Assembly: GCA_013822765.1 (NCBI GenBank)
Contig: PNKY01000002.1
Span: 496,001-560,000 of the forward strand
Reading direction: 5' to 3'
Length of the DNA stretch: 64,000 bases
Source of the DNA: Rhodospirillum sp.
Lineage (GTDB): Bacteria > Pseudomonadota > Alphaproteobacteria > Dongiales > Dongiaceae
A program made the position numbers and the translations under genes. Shown here in pieces: positions 10,375-20,851 of the stretch; positions within the stretch are counted from its first letter, which is position 1; each line of letters starts with the position of its first letter. Under the pieces are notes generated by a model. The model ran no database searches. It saw only the letters and a program-made list of their open reading frames with translations, and was not told the origin of the DNA.

Positions 10375-11388
10375 GTGCGCCTCAATCTGGTGACAGGCGG
10401 ATGCGGCTTCATCGGCCGGCATCTGGTGGGTGCGCTTGTCGCGCGCGGCGAGCGCGTGCGCGTGCTCGATCTGCGACCGCTCGACCCCGCAGTTGATGGC
10501 GTTGAGCAAGTCGTCGGTTCCATCACCGACCCCACGATGGTGGCGCGCGCAGTCGATGGCTGCGAGCGCGTGTTCCATCTCGCCGCCAATCCCAACCTGT
10601 GGGCACCGGACCCGAAGAGCTTCGATGCGGTGAATCATCAGGGCACGCGCCGCATGCTGGAGGCGGCGCAGAAGGCGGGCGTGCAGCGCTTCGTCTACAC
10701 CTCGACGGAATCGATCCTGAAGAGCTATCGCGCGCCCAAGCAGTCGGCCCGCGCCCTGATCGACGAGACGGTGGTGCTGACGCTGGGTGACATTCCCGGC
10801 CCTTATTGCCGGTCAAAGTTCCGGGCGGAAGAGGCAGCGCGCGAGGCCGCCCGCGGTGGCTTGCCGGTGGTGATCGTCAATCCGACCATGCCGATCGGGC
10901 CCGGTGATGACCTGCTGACGCCGCCCAGCAAGATGATCCTCGGCTTCCTCAACGGCGAGACGCCGGCCTATCTCAATTGCGAGTTCAACCTGGTCGATGC
11001 GCGCGACGTCGCGGCCGGGCAGCTTCTGGCGGCGGACAAGGGCCGGGTGGGAGAGCGCTACATCCTCGGCAATGTCAACCTCAGCCTCGGCGAGCTGCTG
11101 GCCGAGCTGCAGCGCTTGACCGGCCTCGCGATGCCGCGCACGCGCATCCCCTACGCGCTGGCGATCGCGTCCGCGCTGGTCAGCGAAGGCATCTCGAACA
11201 TCACCAAGAAGCCGCCGATCGCGCCGATCACCGGCGTGCGGCTGGCGCGCACCTCGATGGCGTTCGATTGCAGCAAGGCGCGGGGCGAACTCGGCTGGTC
11301 GTGCCGCACCCTCGAGCAATCCTTGAATGATGCGATCCGCTGGATGTCAGGGCGTGGATTGCTGCGACGTTCCGTGGTTGCCGCTTGA
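10375..11388 (+). CDS. hpnA: Hopanoid-associated NAD-dependent sugar epimerase HpnA
   Basis: MRLNLVTGGCGFIGRHLVGALVARGERVRVLDLRP..., GxxGxxG Rossmann start, extended SDR. Confidence 0.85.
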   Translation: MRLNLVTGGCGFIGRHLVGALVARGERVRVLDLRPLDPAVDGVEQVVGSITDPTMVARAVDGCERVFHLAANPNLWAPDPKSFDAVNHQGTRRMLEAAQKAGVQRFVYTSTESILKSYRAPKQSARALIDETVVLTLGDIPGPYCRSKFRAEEAAREAARGGLPVVIVNPTMPIGPGDDLLTPPSKMILGFLNGETPAYLNCEFNLVDARDVAAGQLLAADKGRVGERYILGNVNLSLGELLAELQRLTGLAMPRTRIPYALAIASALVSEGISNITKKPPIAPITGVRLARTSMAFDCSKARGELGWSCRTLEQSLNDAIRWMSGRGLLRRSVVAA

Positions 11389-12063
11389 AATGATCGTCGT
11401 GCTGGTCCCGCTCGGCGTGCCCTTGTCCGCCAGATTGTAGACAAAGCCGGAGGCGGGATAGATCGCGCCCCACATGCGCGCGTCCTTGTTCCAGAACCGC
11501 AACTGGGTCCAGTCGTTGGCCGGCGACACGTCCATCACCGCCATGTTGGTGATGATGGCGTCCGGTTGCCAGTTCGCGTGATCGAGGCGGATTTCCCGCT
11601 CCGACACGATTGCGGTCACGACCCCGACGTGCCCGCGGCGCAGCCGCTTGGTCTTGCTCAGCACCAGGACGGAGCCGACCAACGGCAGCTTGCCGCGCGC
11701 GTATTGCCCTTCGGCGTTGTTCCACCACGTATAGGCGTCGCCGAAGATCTTGATACCGGAACGGGAGCGGGCGTAGGGCACGCACTGGGTGCCGATGCCG
11801 GGACTGACCCGGTAGCTCTGCAGCAAAGCAAGCGGCGTCGTCGGCAGTTGCGGCGGCGGCAATGGAACGGAGACGGCCTCCTCCGGTACGGGCTTCGGGG
11901 TGGCGCACCCGGCGAGCAGGACGAGTGCGGCCAAACGACCCACGTGTCGCTTCCATCGCCCAGCCTTCGTGCCAACCGCTGTCGTCATCCCATTGAAATT
12001 CCTGTCCCTTGCCGCCGTCCGACGCTCGGCCCGCTGAATTTTCCAACGATTCGAGGGACGCAA
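11347..12063 (-). CDS. CHAP-domain (amidase-like) lipoprotein
   Basis: Lipobox LVLLAGCATP; QCVPYARSRSGIKIFGDAYTWWNNAEG...GSVLVLSKTKRLRRGHVGVVTAI resembles CHAP catalytic Cys/His blocks; true start may be ATG near 11988. Confidence 0.65.
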   Translation of the reverse strand: MRPSNRWKIQRAERRTAARDRNFNGMTTAVGTKAGRWKRHVGRLAALVLLAGCATPKPVPEEAVSVPLPPPQLPTTPLALLQSYRVSPGIGTQCVPYARSRSGIKIFGDAYTWWNNAEGQYARGKLPLVGSVLVLSKTKRLRRGHVGVVTAIVSEREIRLDHANWQPDAIITNMAVMDVSPANDWTQLRFWNKDARMWGAIYPASGFVYNLADKGTPSGTSTTIISSGNHGTSQQSTP

Positions 12064-12400
12064 TCCCTGTGATCCTAGTCGAAATCAGAATAGTCAAAAA
12101 GACGGAGGGAAATACCATCACTTTCAGCGGGAGACGTCCGGATCAGAATGGAGTGGTCCGCTCGATCGTCTCATCAGCGTCATTCATCGCGCGACCAGAG
12201 TGCTCGCGTGCCGGGTGAGAAGGCGGGAGCTAAAGCCGGCGCTTGTGGGCGCTGGGCTTTATCTACACTTCACCTGAGTGAATTGACACTGGCCGATGGA
12301 CAATCGGAGCGCGTCCAGGCATTTCTATCGGGTGGGATGGTGCAGCGCAAAAAATGGCGCGCACAGGTCATTTAATGACAGAAGCCTGCGGAGGAAGCCC

Positions 12401-13570
12401 ATGAATATCCACGAATATCAAGCCAAGCAGCTGCTGCGGCGCTATGGCGTACCGGTGCCGCGCGGCGATGTCGCCCATAACCCGGCCGAGGCCGAGACCA
12501 TCGCCGAAGAGCTGGACGGTCCGGTCTGGGTGGTGAAGGCCCAGATCCATGCCGGCGGCCGCGGCAAGGCCGGCGGCGTCAAGATCTGCCGCTCCGTGAA
12601 GGAGGTCGTCGCCAGCGCCGACAAGATGCTCGGCATGCGCCTGGTCACGCACCAGACCGGTCCGCAGGGCAAAGAGGTCAAGAAGGTCTATATCGAGCAG
12701 GGCAGCGACATCGCGCGCGAGCTCTATGTCGCGCAGCTGATCGACCGCGCGACCGGCGGCGTCGCCGTCATTGCCTCGACCGAAGGCGGCATGGACATCG
12801 AAGAGGTCGCCGCCAACCATCCCGACAAAATCATCCGCCTGTCGCTGCCGCCGGCAACGCCGATGCGGGCGTTCCAGGCGCGCAACATCGCCTTCCAGCT
12901 CGATCTCAAGGAGCGCGAGGTCCACAAGTTCGTGCGCCTGCTGATGGGGATGAACAAGGCATTCCGCGACCTCGACGCGACGCTGGTGGAGATCAATCCG
13001 CTGGTGGTCACCAAGTCGAACCGGCTGATCGCGCTCGACTGCAAGATGACGTTCGATGAGAACGCGCTGTTCCGGCACCACGACGTGCACGACATGCGCG
13101 ACGAGAACGAGATGGACCCGCTGGAGCTCGAAGCCTCGCGCCACGACCTCAACTATGTGAAGCTGGAGGGCGATATCGGCTGCATGGTGAACGGCGCCGG
13201 TCTTGCCATGGCGACCATGGATATCATCCAGCATTACGGCGGAGAGCCGGCGAACTTCATGGACATCGCCGGTGCGGCCACCAAGGAACGCGTCGCCTGC
13301 GCCTTCAAGCTGATCTTCAACGATCCGGGCGTGAAGGGGATCCTGGTCAACGTGTTCGGCGGCATGATGCGCTGCAACTCCATCGCCGAAGGCATCGTCG
13401 GCGCGGCGCGCGAAGTGGGCCTCGACCGCCCGCTGGTGGTGCGCCTGGAAGGCACCAACGTCGAGCTTGGCCGCAAGATCCTGCAGGAGTCCGGCCTGCC
13501 CATCATTACCGCCACCACCTTGTCGGACGCCGCCGGCAAGATCGTGAACGCCGTGCAGGGGAGGGCGTAG
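12401..13570 (+). CDS. ATP-dependent succinyl-CoA or malate-CoA ligase beta subunit
   Basis: [22 protein letters not shown]...[15 protein letters not shown]; sucC/mtkA family; followed by alpha subunit and ppc. Confidence 0.85.
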   Translation: MNIHEYQAKQLLRRYGVPVPRGDVAHNPAEAETIAEELDGPVWVVKAQIHAGGRGKAGGVKICRSVKEVVASADKMLGMRLVTHQTGPQGKEVKKVYIEQGSDIARELYVAQLIDRATGGVAVIASTEGGMDIEEVAANHPDKIIRLSLPPATPMRAFQARNIAFQLDLKEREVHKFVRLLMGMNKAFRDLDATLVEINPLVVTKSNRLIALDCKMTFDENALFRHHDVHDMRDENEMDPLELEASRHDLNYVKLEGDIGCMVNGAGLAMATMDIIQHYGGEPANFMDIAGAATKERVACAFKLIFNDPGVKGILVNVFGGMMRCNSIAEGIVGAAREVGLDRPLVVRLEGTNVELGRKILQESGLPIITATTLSDAAGKIVNAVQGRA

Positions 13571-13572
13571 CC

Positions 13573-14457
13573 ATGAGCATCCTCGTCAACAAGGCGACCA
13601 AGGTGATCTGCCAGGGCTTCACAGGAACCCAGGGCACCTTCCATTCGCAGCAGGCGATCGAATACGGCACCAACATGGTGGGCGGCGTGACGCCGGGCAA
13701 AGGCGGCTCGCAGCATCTCGGCCTGCCGGTCTTCAACACCGTCCTGGAGGCCAAGGCGAAAACCGGCTGTGACGCAAGCATCATCTACGTGCCGCCGATC
13801 TATGCCATGGATTCGATCATGGAAGCGATCGACGCCGGCATCGAGGTGATCGTGGCGGTGACAGACGGCGTGCCGGTGCAGGACATGGCGCGCATCAAGA
13901 AGGAGCTGAAATACTCCAAGTCGCGGGTGATCGGCCCGAATTGCCCCGGCATCATCACGCCCGACGAGTGCAAGATGGGCATCATGCCCGGATACGTGCA
14001 CAAGCCGGGCCGGGTCGGCATCGTGTCGCGCTCCGGCACGCTCAGCTACGAGGCGGCGACCCAGACGACAATGGCCGGCATCGGCCAGTCGACGGTGGTC
14101 GGTATCGGCGGCGATCCGGTCAACGGCTCGAGCTTCGTCGATATCCTCGAACTGTTCCTGGCCGACGATCACACCGACGCGATCATCATGATCGGCGAGA
14201 TCGGCGGCACGCCGGAGATCGACGCCGCCGAGTTCCTGAAGCGCTCCAAGCGCAAGAAGCCGGTGGTCGGCTTCATCGCCGGCCGCGCGGCGCCTCCGGG
14301 CCGCCGCATGGGCCACGCGGGCGCCATCGTCTCCGGCGGCGGCGAAAGCGCGACGGAAAAGATCGAAGCCTTGCGTTCGGCTGGCATCATCATTACGCCG
14401 TCGCCTGCGGAATTGGGCTCCACCATGCTGCAAGCCTTGGGGAAGGCGGCGGCCTAG
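13573..14457 (+). CDS. ATP-dependent succinyl-CoA or malate-CoA ligase alpha subunit
   Basis: [45 protein letters not shown]...[10 protein letters not shown] active-site His; sucD/mtkB family. Confidence 0.9.
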   Translation: MSILVNKATKVICQGFTGTQGTFHSQQAIEYGTNMVGGVTPGKGGSQHLGLPVFNTVLEAKAKTGCDASIIYVPPIYAMDSIMEAIDAGIEVIVAVTDGVPVQDMARIKKELKYSKSRVIGPNCPGIITPDECKMGIMPGYVHKPGRVGIVSRSGTLSYEAATQTTMAGIGQSTVVGIGGDPVNGSSFVDILELFLADDHTDAIIMIGEIGGTPEIDAAEFLKRSKRKKPVVGFIAGRAAPPGRRMGHAGAIVSGGGESATEKIEALRSAGIIITPSPAELGSTMLQALGKAAA

Positions 14458-14475
14458 CCGAGAAGAGGGGACGGG

Positions 14476-17400
14476 ATGGCAAAGGGAGCCGGAAGACAGT
14501 CAGGCAGGAAGCCCGCGGCGCGGATGGCTCTGCGGGCGACCGAGCAAATCGCTTTGCCGCGCAACGGCCGGAAAGCCGTGCGCGACGATCTGCCGGCCGG
14601 CGCGCGTGCCTTTCCGGACTCCGCTTTGCTCGATCCGGCAGCGCTGGAGAAAGATCTCGGCCAGCTGTTCGGCACGCTCGGCGACCTGCGCGAGCGCAAC
14701 CCCTTCGGCAACTCCGTCAAGCTGCTAGCGCTGGAGCTGGGCAAGCGGCTTGATGCCGGCAAGCTCAGCTACGGCGATATCGAACGGCTGATCCAGCAGC
14801 TGTCGGCGGAATCCTACGCCCATCGCGCCGAGCGCCTCGCCGCCTATCTCGGCGAGCGCGATGAGGCGAAGAACGAGGCAGCGATCCGCGCCGCGGTACG
14901 ACGCGTCGCCGTGCCCGACGAGGCCAAGAGCAAGAAACCCACGCCGCGCCCGTTCGCCGAGTTCCAAGGGCTGCTGGAGCGCGAGCTGTTCGGTATCGTC
15001 ATGACCGCTCACCCGACTTTCAGCCAGTCGACCGAGATGTTGCACAATCTCGCCGAGCTGGCGATGGAGCGCGACAGCGCCGGCAACAAGCTGAATGCCA
15101 AGGAGCGCGCCCGGCGCCTGACAGCGGCGCGTACGGTGGAGCACCGCCCGCCGGTGCAGATTGATCTCGCCTACGAGCACAAGTTGTCGATCGAGGCGAT
15201 CACCAACGTCCAGCGCGCGTTGCGCCGGGTCTATGACATCGTGTTCGACGTCGCGGCGGAGTTCTATCCCAAGGACTGGGAGCAGCTGCGCCCCAAGCTG
15301 CTGACCATCGCCAGCTGGGTCGGCTACGATCTCGACGGCCGCTCTGACATCAAGTGGAGCGACACCCTGTTCAAGCGCCTGCGGGTGCAGACCGCACAGC
15401 TGCAGCAATATCTCGAAGTGATCGAGGAACTGCGCGCCCAGAAGCCGCGCGGCGAGAACGGCGTCGACCTCGCGCACCTGATGGAGCTGCTGGAAAGCCG
15501 CCTGGCGTTGGCGATCAAAGAGGCCGACGACGAGATCGAGGTGTTCCAGAACGGCGACACCGATCCCAAGACCTGGACCGAGCAAGTGCGGCGCCTCGCC
15601 AAGCGCATGCATGAGAGCCGCCACCTGCGCTTGATCGAATCCGGCCAGCTGTTGGAGCTGATCGAGCGGGCGCTGGAGCTGTCGACGCGCACAGCGGAGC
15701 GGCGCAAGCTGCTAATCCTGCGCGCCGAGCTGACCAACCACGGCCTCGGCATGGCGCACACCCATGTGCGGCTGAACGCGGTGCAGATCCACAACGCCGT
15801 GCGCAAGCTGATCGACATGGAGACCGAGCCGGACGATCCGGCCCGCAAGCGCTCCTATCTCGCCTCGGTCGCCAAGCTGCTGCGCGACGTGAAGCCGATC
15901 CGCATCAACTTCGCCTCGATCCTGGCGGAGCGCACCTCGGCCAAGCGCCTGTTCATGATCGTCGCGCAGATGCTGAAATACATCGACGCGACCACGCCGG
16001 TGCGCTTCCTGATCGCGGAAACGGAATCGCCGCTGACCCTGCTGTCGGCGCTCTACTTCGCGAAGCTGTTCGGGGTCGAGGCCAAGGTCGACATCTCGCC
16101 GCTGTTCGAGACCACCAAGGCGTTCGAGCGCGGCCTGCGGGTGATCGACGAGTGCCTGCAGAACCCGGACTTCGCCGCCTATGTGCGGCAGCGCGGGCGG
16201 CTCTGCATCCAGACCGGCTTCTCCGACGCTGGCCGGCATCTCGGCCAGACCGTGGCCGCCATCTCGGTCGAGTGGCTGCGCCTCAAGCTGGCCGACGTGC
16301 TGCGCGACCGCGGCTTCGCGGACGTCGAGCTGGTGGTGTTCGATACCCACGGTGAATCCATCGGCCGCGGCGGCCACCCGGAAGGCTTCCAGGCGCGACT
16401 GGAATATGCCGCCTCGCCGGCCAGCCGGCGCAAGTTCCAGAATCTCGGCATCCGCGCCAAGGAGGAGATCAGCTTCCAGGGCGGCGACGGCTATGCGCTG
16501 TTCATCACGCCACAGATCGCCTTCGCCTCGGTCACGCGCATCGTCCAGTATGTGTTGACGCCCATAGGCGAAGACGTGCTGGCCGATCCGATCTATTCGG
16601 TCGAAGAGGACTACATCAAGGAGTTTTTTGTCACCATACGCCGGTTCAACGAACAGGTGATGAACGACTCGAACTACGCGGCGCTGCTGGATGCGTTCGG
16701 AGCCAACTTCCTCTATCCCAGCGGCTCGCGCGCGCTGAAGCGCCAGCACGACGATCTCAACCTGCGCATCAACCTGACGCACCCGACGCAGCTGCGCGCC
16801 ATCCCGCACAACGGCATCCTGCAGCAGCTCGGCTTCCTCGCCAACACCCTCGGCGGCGTCGGCCAGGCGATTGTCAAGGATCCCGAGCGCTTCCAGAAGG
16901 TCTACAAGGCCTCGCCGCGCCTGCGCCGTCTATTGGGCATGGTGGAATGGGCGCTGGAATGCTCCGAGCTCGATGCGCTCAAGTCGTACGTCGACCTGTT
17001 CGACCCCGGCCAGTGGCTGAGCCGTGCCTACCAGGCCGGCGATGCCCAGAGCGCCTGGGAGCTGCGCCGCGTCGCCGAGCACCTGGAGAGCGAGGGCGTG
17101 CACGAGAAGCTCGCCAAGATCTATCGCGTGTTCCAGCGCGACATGCTGGACCTGCGCGACGGCCTCGCCGTGATCGACGGGCCGAAGCCCAAGCTGCCAC
17201 CACAGGCACGGCTCAACCTGCGCCTGATGCACGGCATCCGCATCGGCCTGCTGATGCGCCTGTTCGCGCTCGCCACCCACATCCCGGACTTCTCGGTCCA
17301 GCACAACATCTCGCGCGAGCAGCTGATCTCCAAGGTCGTGCATCTCGAGGTCGAGGACGCGATCCGCAAGCTCGCGACCATCTTCCCCAAGGTCGAGCAG

Positions 17401-17565
17401 GAGAAGTTCGAAGGCGATTTCGGCGAGGTCGCGACCTATGTCGGCGACTGGCACCAGACCTATGAGCGCGAGCACCAGCTGATCTTCCAGCCGATCTCGG
17501 GGCTTTACACGCTGGTGCGGCGCCTGGGCTCGGGGATCATCCACATCATCGGCGCGATCGGGTAG
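14476..17565 (+). CDS. ppc: Phosphoenolpyruvate carboxylase
   Basis: 1029 aa; VMTAHPTFSQ, GRGGHPEGFQARLEY motifs of bacterial PEPC. Confidence 0.9.
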   Translation: MAKGAGRQSGRKPAARMALRATEQIALPRNGRKAVRDDLPAGARAFPDSALLDPAALEKDLGQLFGTLGDLRERNPFGNSVKLLALELGKRLDAGKLSYGDIERLIQQLSAESYAHRAERLAAYLGERDEAKNEAAIRAAVRRVAVPDEAKSKKPTPRPFAEFQGLLERELFGIVMTAHPTFSQSTEMLHNLAELAMERDSAGNKLNAKERARRLTAARTVEHRPPVQIDLAYEHKLSIEAITNVQRALRRVYDIVFDVAAEFYPKDWEQLRPKLLTIASWVGYDLDGRSDIKWSDTLFKRLRVQTAQLQQYLEVIEELRAQKPRGENGVDLAHLMELLESRLALAIKEADDEIEVFQNGDTDPKTWTEQVRRLAKRMHESRHLRLIESGQLLELIERALELSTRTAERRKLLILRAELTNHGLGMAHTHVRLNAVQIHNAVRKLIDMETEPDDPARKRSYLASVAKLLRDVKPIRINFASILAERTSAKRLFMIVAQMLKYIDATTPVRFLIAETESPLTLLSALYFAKLFGVEAKVDISPLFETTKAFERGLRVIDECLQNPDFAAYVRQRGRLCIQTGFSDAGRHLGQTVAAISVEWLRLKLADVLRDRGFADVELVVFDTHGESIGRGGHPEGFQARLEYAASPASRRKFQNLGIRAKEEISFQGGDGYALFITPQIAFASVTRIVQYVLTPIGEDVLADPIYSVEEDYIKEFFVTIRRFNEQVMNDSNYAALLDAFGANFLYPSGSRALKRQHDDLNLRINLTHPTQLRAIPHNGILQQLGFLANTLGGVGQAIVKDPERFQKVYKASPRLRRLLGMVEWALECSELDALKSYVDLFDPGQWLSRAYQAGDAQSAWELRRVAEHLESEGVHEKLAKIYRVFQRDMLDLRDGLAVIDGPKPKLPPQARLNLRLMHGIRIGLLMRLFALATHIPDFSVQHNISREQLISKVVHLEVEDAIRKLATIFPKVEQEKFEGDFGEVATYVGDWHQTYEREHQLIFQPISGLYTLVRRLGSGIIHIIGAIG

Positions 17566-17613
17566 CGATGCGTCCGGCGACGAACGTACACCAGACGCAA
17601 GTACACACCAACT

Positions 17614-17695
17614 GTCATCCCGGCCTTGAGCCGGGATCCATGCCGCAGCCGCACTTGCGGTTGGAAGATGGGCCCCGGCTCAAGGCCGGGGTGAC
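17614..17695. repeat. REP-like inverted repeat/hairpin
   Basis: gtcatcccggccttgagccgggatcc ... ggccccggctcaaggccggggtgac: near-perfect inverted arms between convergent ppc and the molybdopterin oxidoreductase gene. Confidence 0.75.
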
Positions 17696-17716
17696 GTGAG
17701 GAGAGTGGGGCGAGAG

Positions 17717-19738
17717 CTACGCTTTCTTCGTCAGCGTCACTTCCACGCTGTGCACGGCAGAGCTCTCCGCCATGTCGGTCTTGCGTCCCGGATTGAGCGC
17801 GTTGATGTTGGCGTGTTGCTTGGAGAGCTTCGGCCAGCGGCTCTTGTGTGACAGAGCAACGCCGGCGGGCACGATGTCCGCGACGCCGAGGCGCAGCTCC
17901 AGCTGGCCGGTCTCGTTCGACGCGATCACCGTGTCACCGTCCTGCAATCCAAGGCGCGCGGCGTCCGCGGTGTTGACCGTGACCGTTTCGGCGCCCAGCT
18001 TTTCCGCAACCTTCGGATCGTCATTGTAGCTGCTGTTCATAAGCCATATGGAGGCGGGCGAGAGCAAACGGAACAAACCGCCTTGCGGCCGTGGATCGGC
18101 GATCGGTTGCGGCAGGCGCGGGTGACCGTCGGCTTCAGCGGCCGCGCTCGAGATCTCGATCTTGCCGCTCGGCGTCGGGAACGTCAGATCGGCGAATTGC
18201 AGCACCGGCTCCGGCCAGATGTCCACCGTGCCCTTGGCGGCGAGGCTCGCGAAGTCCTTCAAACCCATTTGCCGGCACGCCGCGTCGAGTGCCGTGCGAT
18301 CATCCTCGAATAGCTCAGCCTCGTTGTATCCCATCGCACGCGCCAGGCGGCGGAAGATCTCCTGGTTCGGCAGCGCGTCGCCCATCGGCTCCAGCGCCTT
18401 CACCTGCGCCGACATCGACAGATGGAAGTACGGCGACACGATGTCGTCGAACTCGAGGAAGCTCGCGGCCGGCAGGACGAAATCGGCAAAGTCCGTCGTG
18501 TCGGTGGGGAAGGGATCGACCGCAACATGGAACAGCCGCTCGTCGCGCAGCACCCGGTGCAGGCGCGCCTGGTCGGGGTTGGAGGCGGCGATGTTGATGT
18601 TCCAGGTGACGAGCGCCTGCGCCTTCCTGGGATCGCTCAGCGTCGCCACCAGATCCATGTGGCTGACCTTGCGCCGCTCGCCCTGACGCAGTTGCGGCGC
18701 CTCCAGGTAGTCGCTGTCGATCCCGCGCCTTGCTCCGCCGTTGAGATAGAGGAAGCCGGCGCCCGGCTTGGCGAGATTGCCGGTTGCAGCCGGCAACAAC
18801 CCGACGGCGCGGAACACGTTGCCGCCGGTCGGTTGGCGCTGCAGGCCCTGGCCCAGCCAGAGCAGCGACGGGCCGTCGCCATAGATGGTCGCGGCCTCTT
18901 CGATCTTGCCGACCGGAATGCCGGTGATGGGCGCTGCCCAATCCGGCGAGCATCGCATGAGGATGGGCTCGAGCTCCGCCCAACCGATCGTGTGGTCATT
19001 GAGGAACGCGCGATCGATGCGATCTTCCCGCACCAGCACATGCAGCATGGCGAAGGCGAGCGCGGCATCGCTGCCGGGGAACAGCTGCAGGTGCAGATCG
19101 GCGTCCGCGGCGGTCGGGTGGCGCACCGGGTCAATGACGATCTTCTTGGCCCTCGTTTCCTTGAGCCAGTGCTTGTGCTGGTGCGGCGCGGAGGCGAAGG
19201 GGTTGGCGCCCCAGACCACGATGCAATTCGCGTCCTTGGCCGTGCGCGGATCGAAGCCGACATTGCTGGCGCCGTACAGGTATTGCAGCGCGGCGTGGCC
19301 GGCGGCGTTGCAGATCGAATCCGGATCGACCTCGCTGGCGCCGAGCCGGTTGAAGAAGCGTTGCGGGAAACCGCCCGCCAGCAGCGAGCAGGTGCCGGTG
19401 TAGTGCGTATGCCAGATGGTCTCAGCGCCCTGTCTCGAGACAATGTCCTTGAGCCGCTCTGCGATCTCGCCGGTCGCCTGGTCCCAGCCGACGGCCTCGA
19501 AGCGGCCTTCGCCCTTCGGCCCGACACGCTTCATGGGCCGGGTTACCCGCGCCTTCGGATCGAGCCAGGCGCCGTTATAGGCAATCGCGCACTTGCCGCA
19601 CAGCGCGCCGCGCGACACCGCATGCTCGGGATCGCCCAGAACCTTCACCAGGCCGTCGGCGCGCTTCACCACCGCAATGCCGCATGCGTCATAGCAGTCG
19701 CGCGGACAGGTGGTGCGGACGATGGTCTTGTCGGACAT
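17717..19738 (-). CDS. Molybdopterin-dependent oxidoreductase (formate dehydrogenase-like large family)
   Basis: N-terminal TTCPRDCYDACGIAVV...GALCGKC 4Fe-4S motif; GANPFASAPHQHKH; molydopterin dinucleotide-binding C-terminus. Confidence 0.85.
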   Translation of the reverse strand: MSDKTIVRTTCPRDCYDACGIAVVKRADGLVKVLGDPEHAVSRGALCGKCAIAYNGAWLDPKARVTRPMKRVGPKGEGRFEAVGWDQATGEIAERLKDIVSRQGAETIWHTHYTGTCSLLAGGFPQRFFNRLGASEVDPDSICNAAGHAALQYLYGASNVGFDPRTAKDANCIVVWGANPFASAPHQHKHWLKETRAKKIVIDPVRHPTAADADLHLQLFPGSDAALAFAMLHVLVREDRIDRAFLNDHTIGWAELEPILMRCSPDWAAPITGIPVGKIEEAATIYGDGPSLLWLGQGLQRQPTGGNVFRAVGLLPAATGNLAKPGAGFLYLNGGARRGIDSDYLEAPQLRQGERRKVSHMDLVATLSDPRKAQALVTWNINIAASNPDQARLHRVLRDERLFHVAVDPFPTDTTDFADFVLPAASFLEFDDIVSPYFHLSMSAQVKALEPMGDALPNQEIFRRLARAMGYNEAELFEDDRTALDAACRQMGLKDFASLAAKGTVDIWPEPVLQFADLTFPTPSGKIEISSAAAEADGHPRLPQPIADPRPQGGLFRLLSPASIWLMNSSYNDDPKVAEKLGAETVTVNTADAARLGLQDGDTVIASNETGQLELRLGVADIVPAGVALSHKSRWPKLSKQHANINALNPGRKTDMAESSAVHSVEVTLTKKA

Positions 19739-19798
19739 GGCCTCTCCCCAGTTCTTGCCCGAATACTAGGCGGGTGGGGCGCGCTTAGCCAGCCGGCC

Positions 19799-20717
19799 TT
19801 AGAGCAGGCAGTAATCCACCGGCTCGATCATCGGCGGCAGGTCGCGCTCGCCGAGCGTCTCGCGTAGGTTGATCTCCAGCATCCGGCACAACGCCGTGAG
19901 CGGCAGGTCGTTGACCAAAGTGCCGAACGGCTCCTCGATCTCCGAGCCCAGGACGTCGAGGCCGAAGAACGTGTAGGAGACGATCGCGACCACCAGCGGC
20001 GTCGCCAGGCCGACCGTGGCGATCAGCCCGAACGGCAGCAGGAAGCAATAGAGATAGGCCGTGCGGTTGCAGCAGCAAGGTATAGGCGAAGGGCAGCGGC
20101 GTCAGGCGGATGCGCTCGCAGCCCGCGATCACGCCGCCCAGCGACGCCAGCCGCTCCAGGAACGCGAGCGCCAGTTGGTGGCTGACCGCGCCGGCCCGCA
20201 CCTGGGCGCCAAGCTCGCGGTGCAGCATGTTGAGGATCGCGCTCGGCACGTGCTTGGACCCCGTCGCCCGCTTCAGGTCCGCGGGCTCCAGCAGCGGCGC
20301 CAGGTCGGCCTTCGGGTCGCTGTCGCGCAAATGGTGCCGGAGCGCATGGGCGAACGCGATCATCATATGGACCATGCGCCGCGGCGAGGCGGCCGCCTGG
20401 TCGGTGGGCAGGTGGATCCATTGTTGCGCCAAGGTGCGGCAATCGACCATGGCCTGGCCCCACAATCTGCGCCCTTCCCAGAAGCGGTCGTAGCTCGCGC
20501 TGTTGCGGAAGCCGAGGAAGATCGAAATCGCAAGTCCGATCAGGATGAAGGGGATCGGCGTGAAGCCCGGCACCAGTCCCGGGCGATAATGCCCAAGCAC
20601 GCTCAGCGCCGCCGCGAACGCGGTTGCCGCCAGGATCTGCGGCAGGATGTGAAACACCACCGATCCTTTGGTGATGAGGAACAGGGTGAGCGCATTTGGC
20701 TGAGGTCGGACGATCAT
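19799..20717 (-). pseudogene. Bestrophin-family chloride channel protein, interrupted by a single-base frameshift
   Basis: N-terminal part MIVRPQPNALTLFLITKGSVVFHILPQ...GFRNSASYDRFWEGRRLWGQ; C-terminal part VAIVSYTFFGLDVLGSEIEEPFGTLVNDLPLTALCRMLEINL in another frame (19799..19993); switch near 20067. Confidence 0.75.
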
Positions 20718-20851
20718 GATCGCTGCATTCCGTTGGAGACGCGGGATTACAAAGCAAAGCACCGTTGCGAACCCGCTGTAGGCCGCCGGGGTTTTACATT
20801 TCCGCGACGCTATGCTGAGATCGCCGCCGGTCAGTGGAGGGGTTTTGTTTC

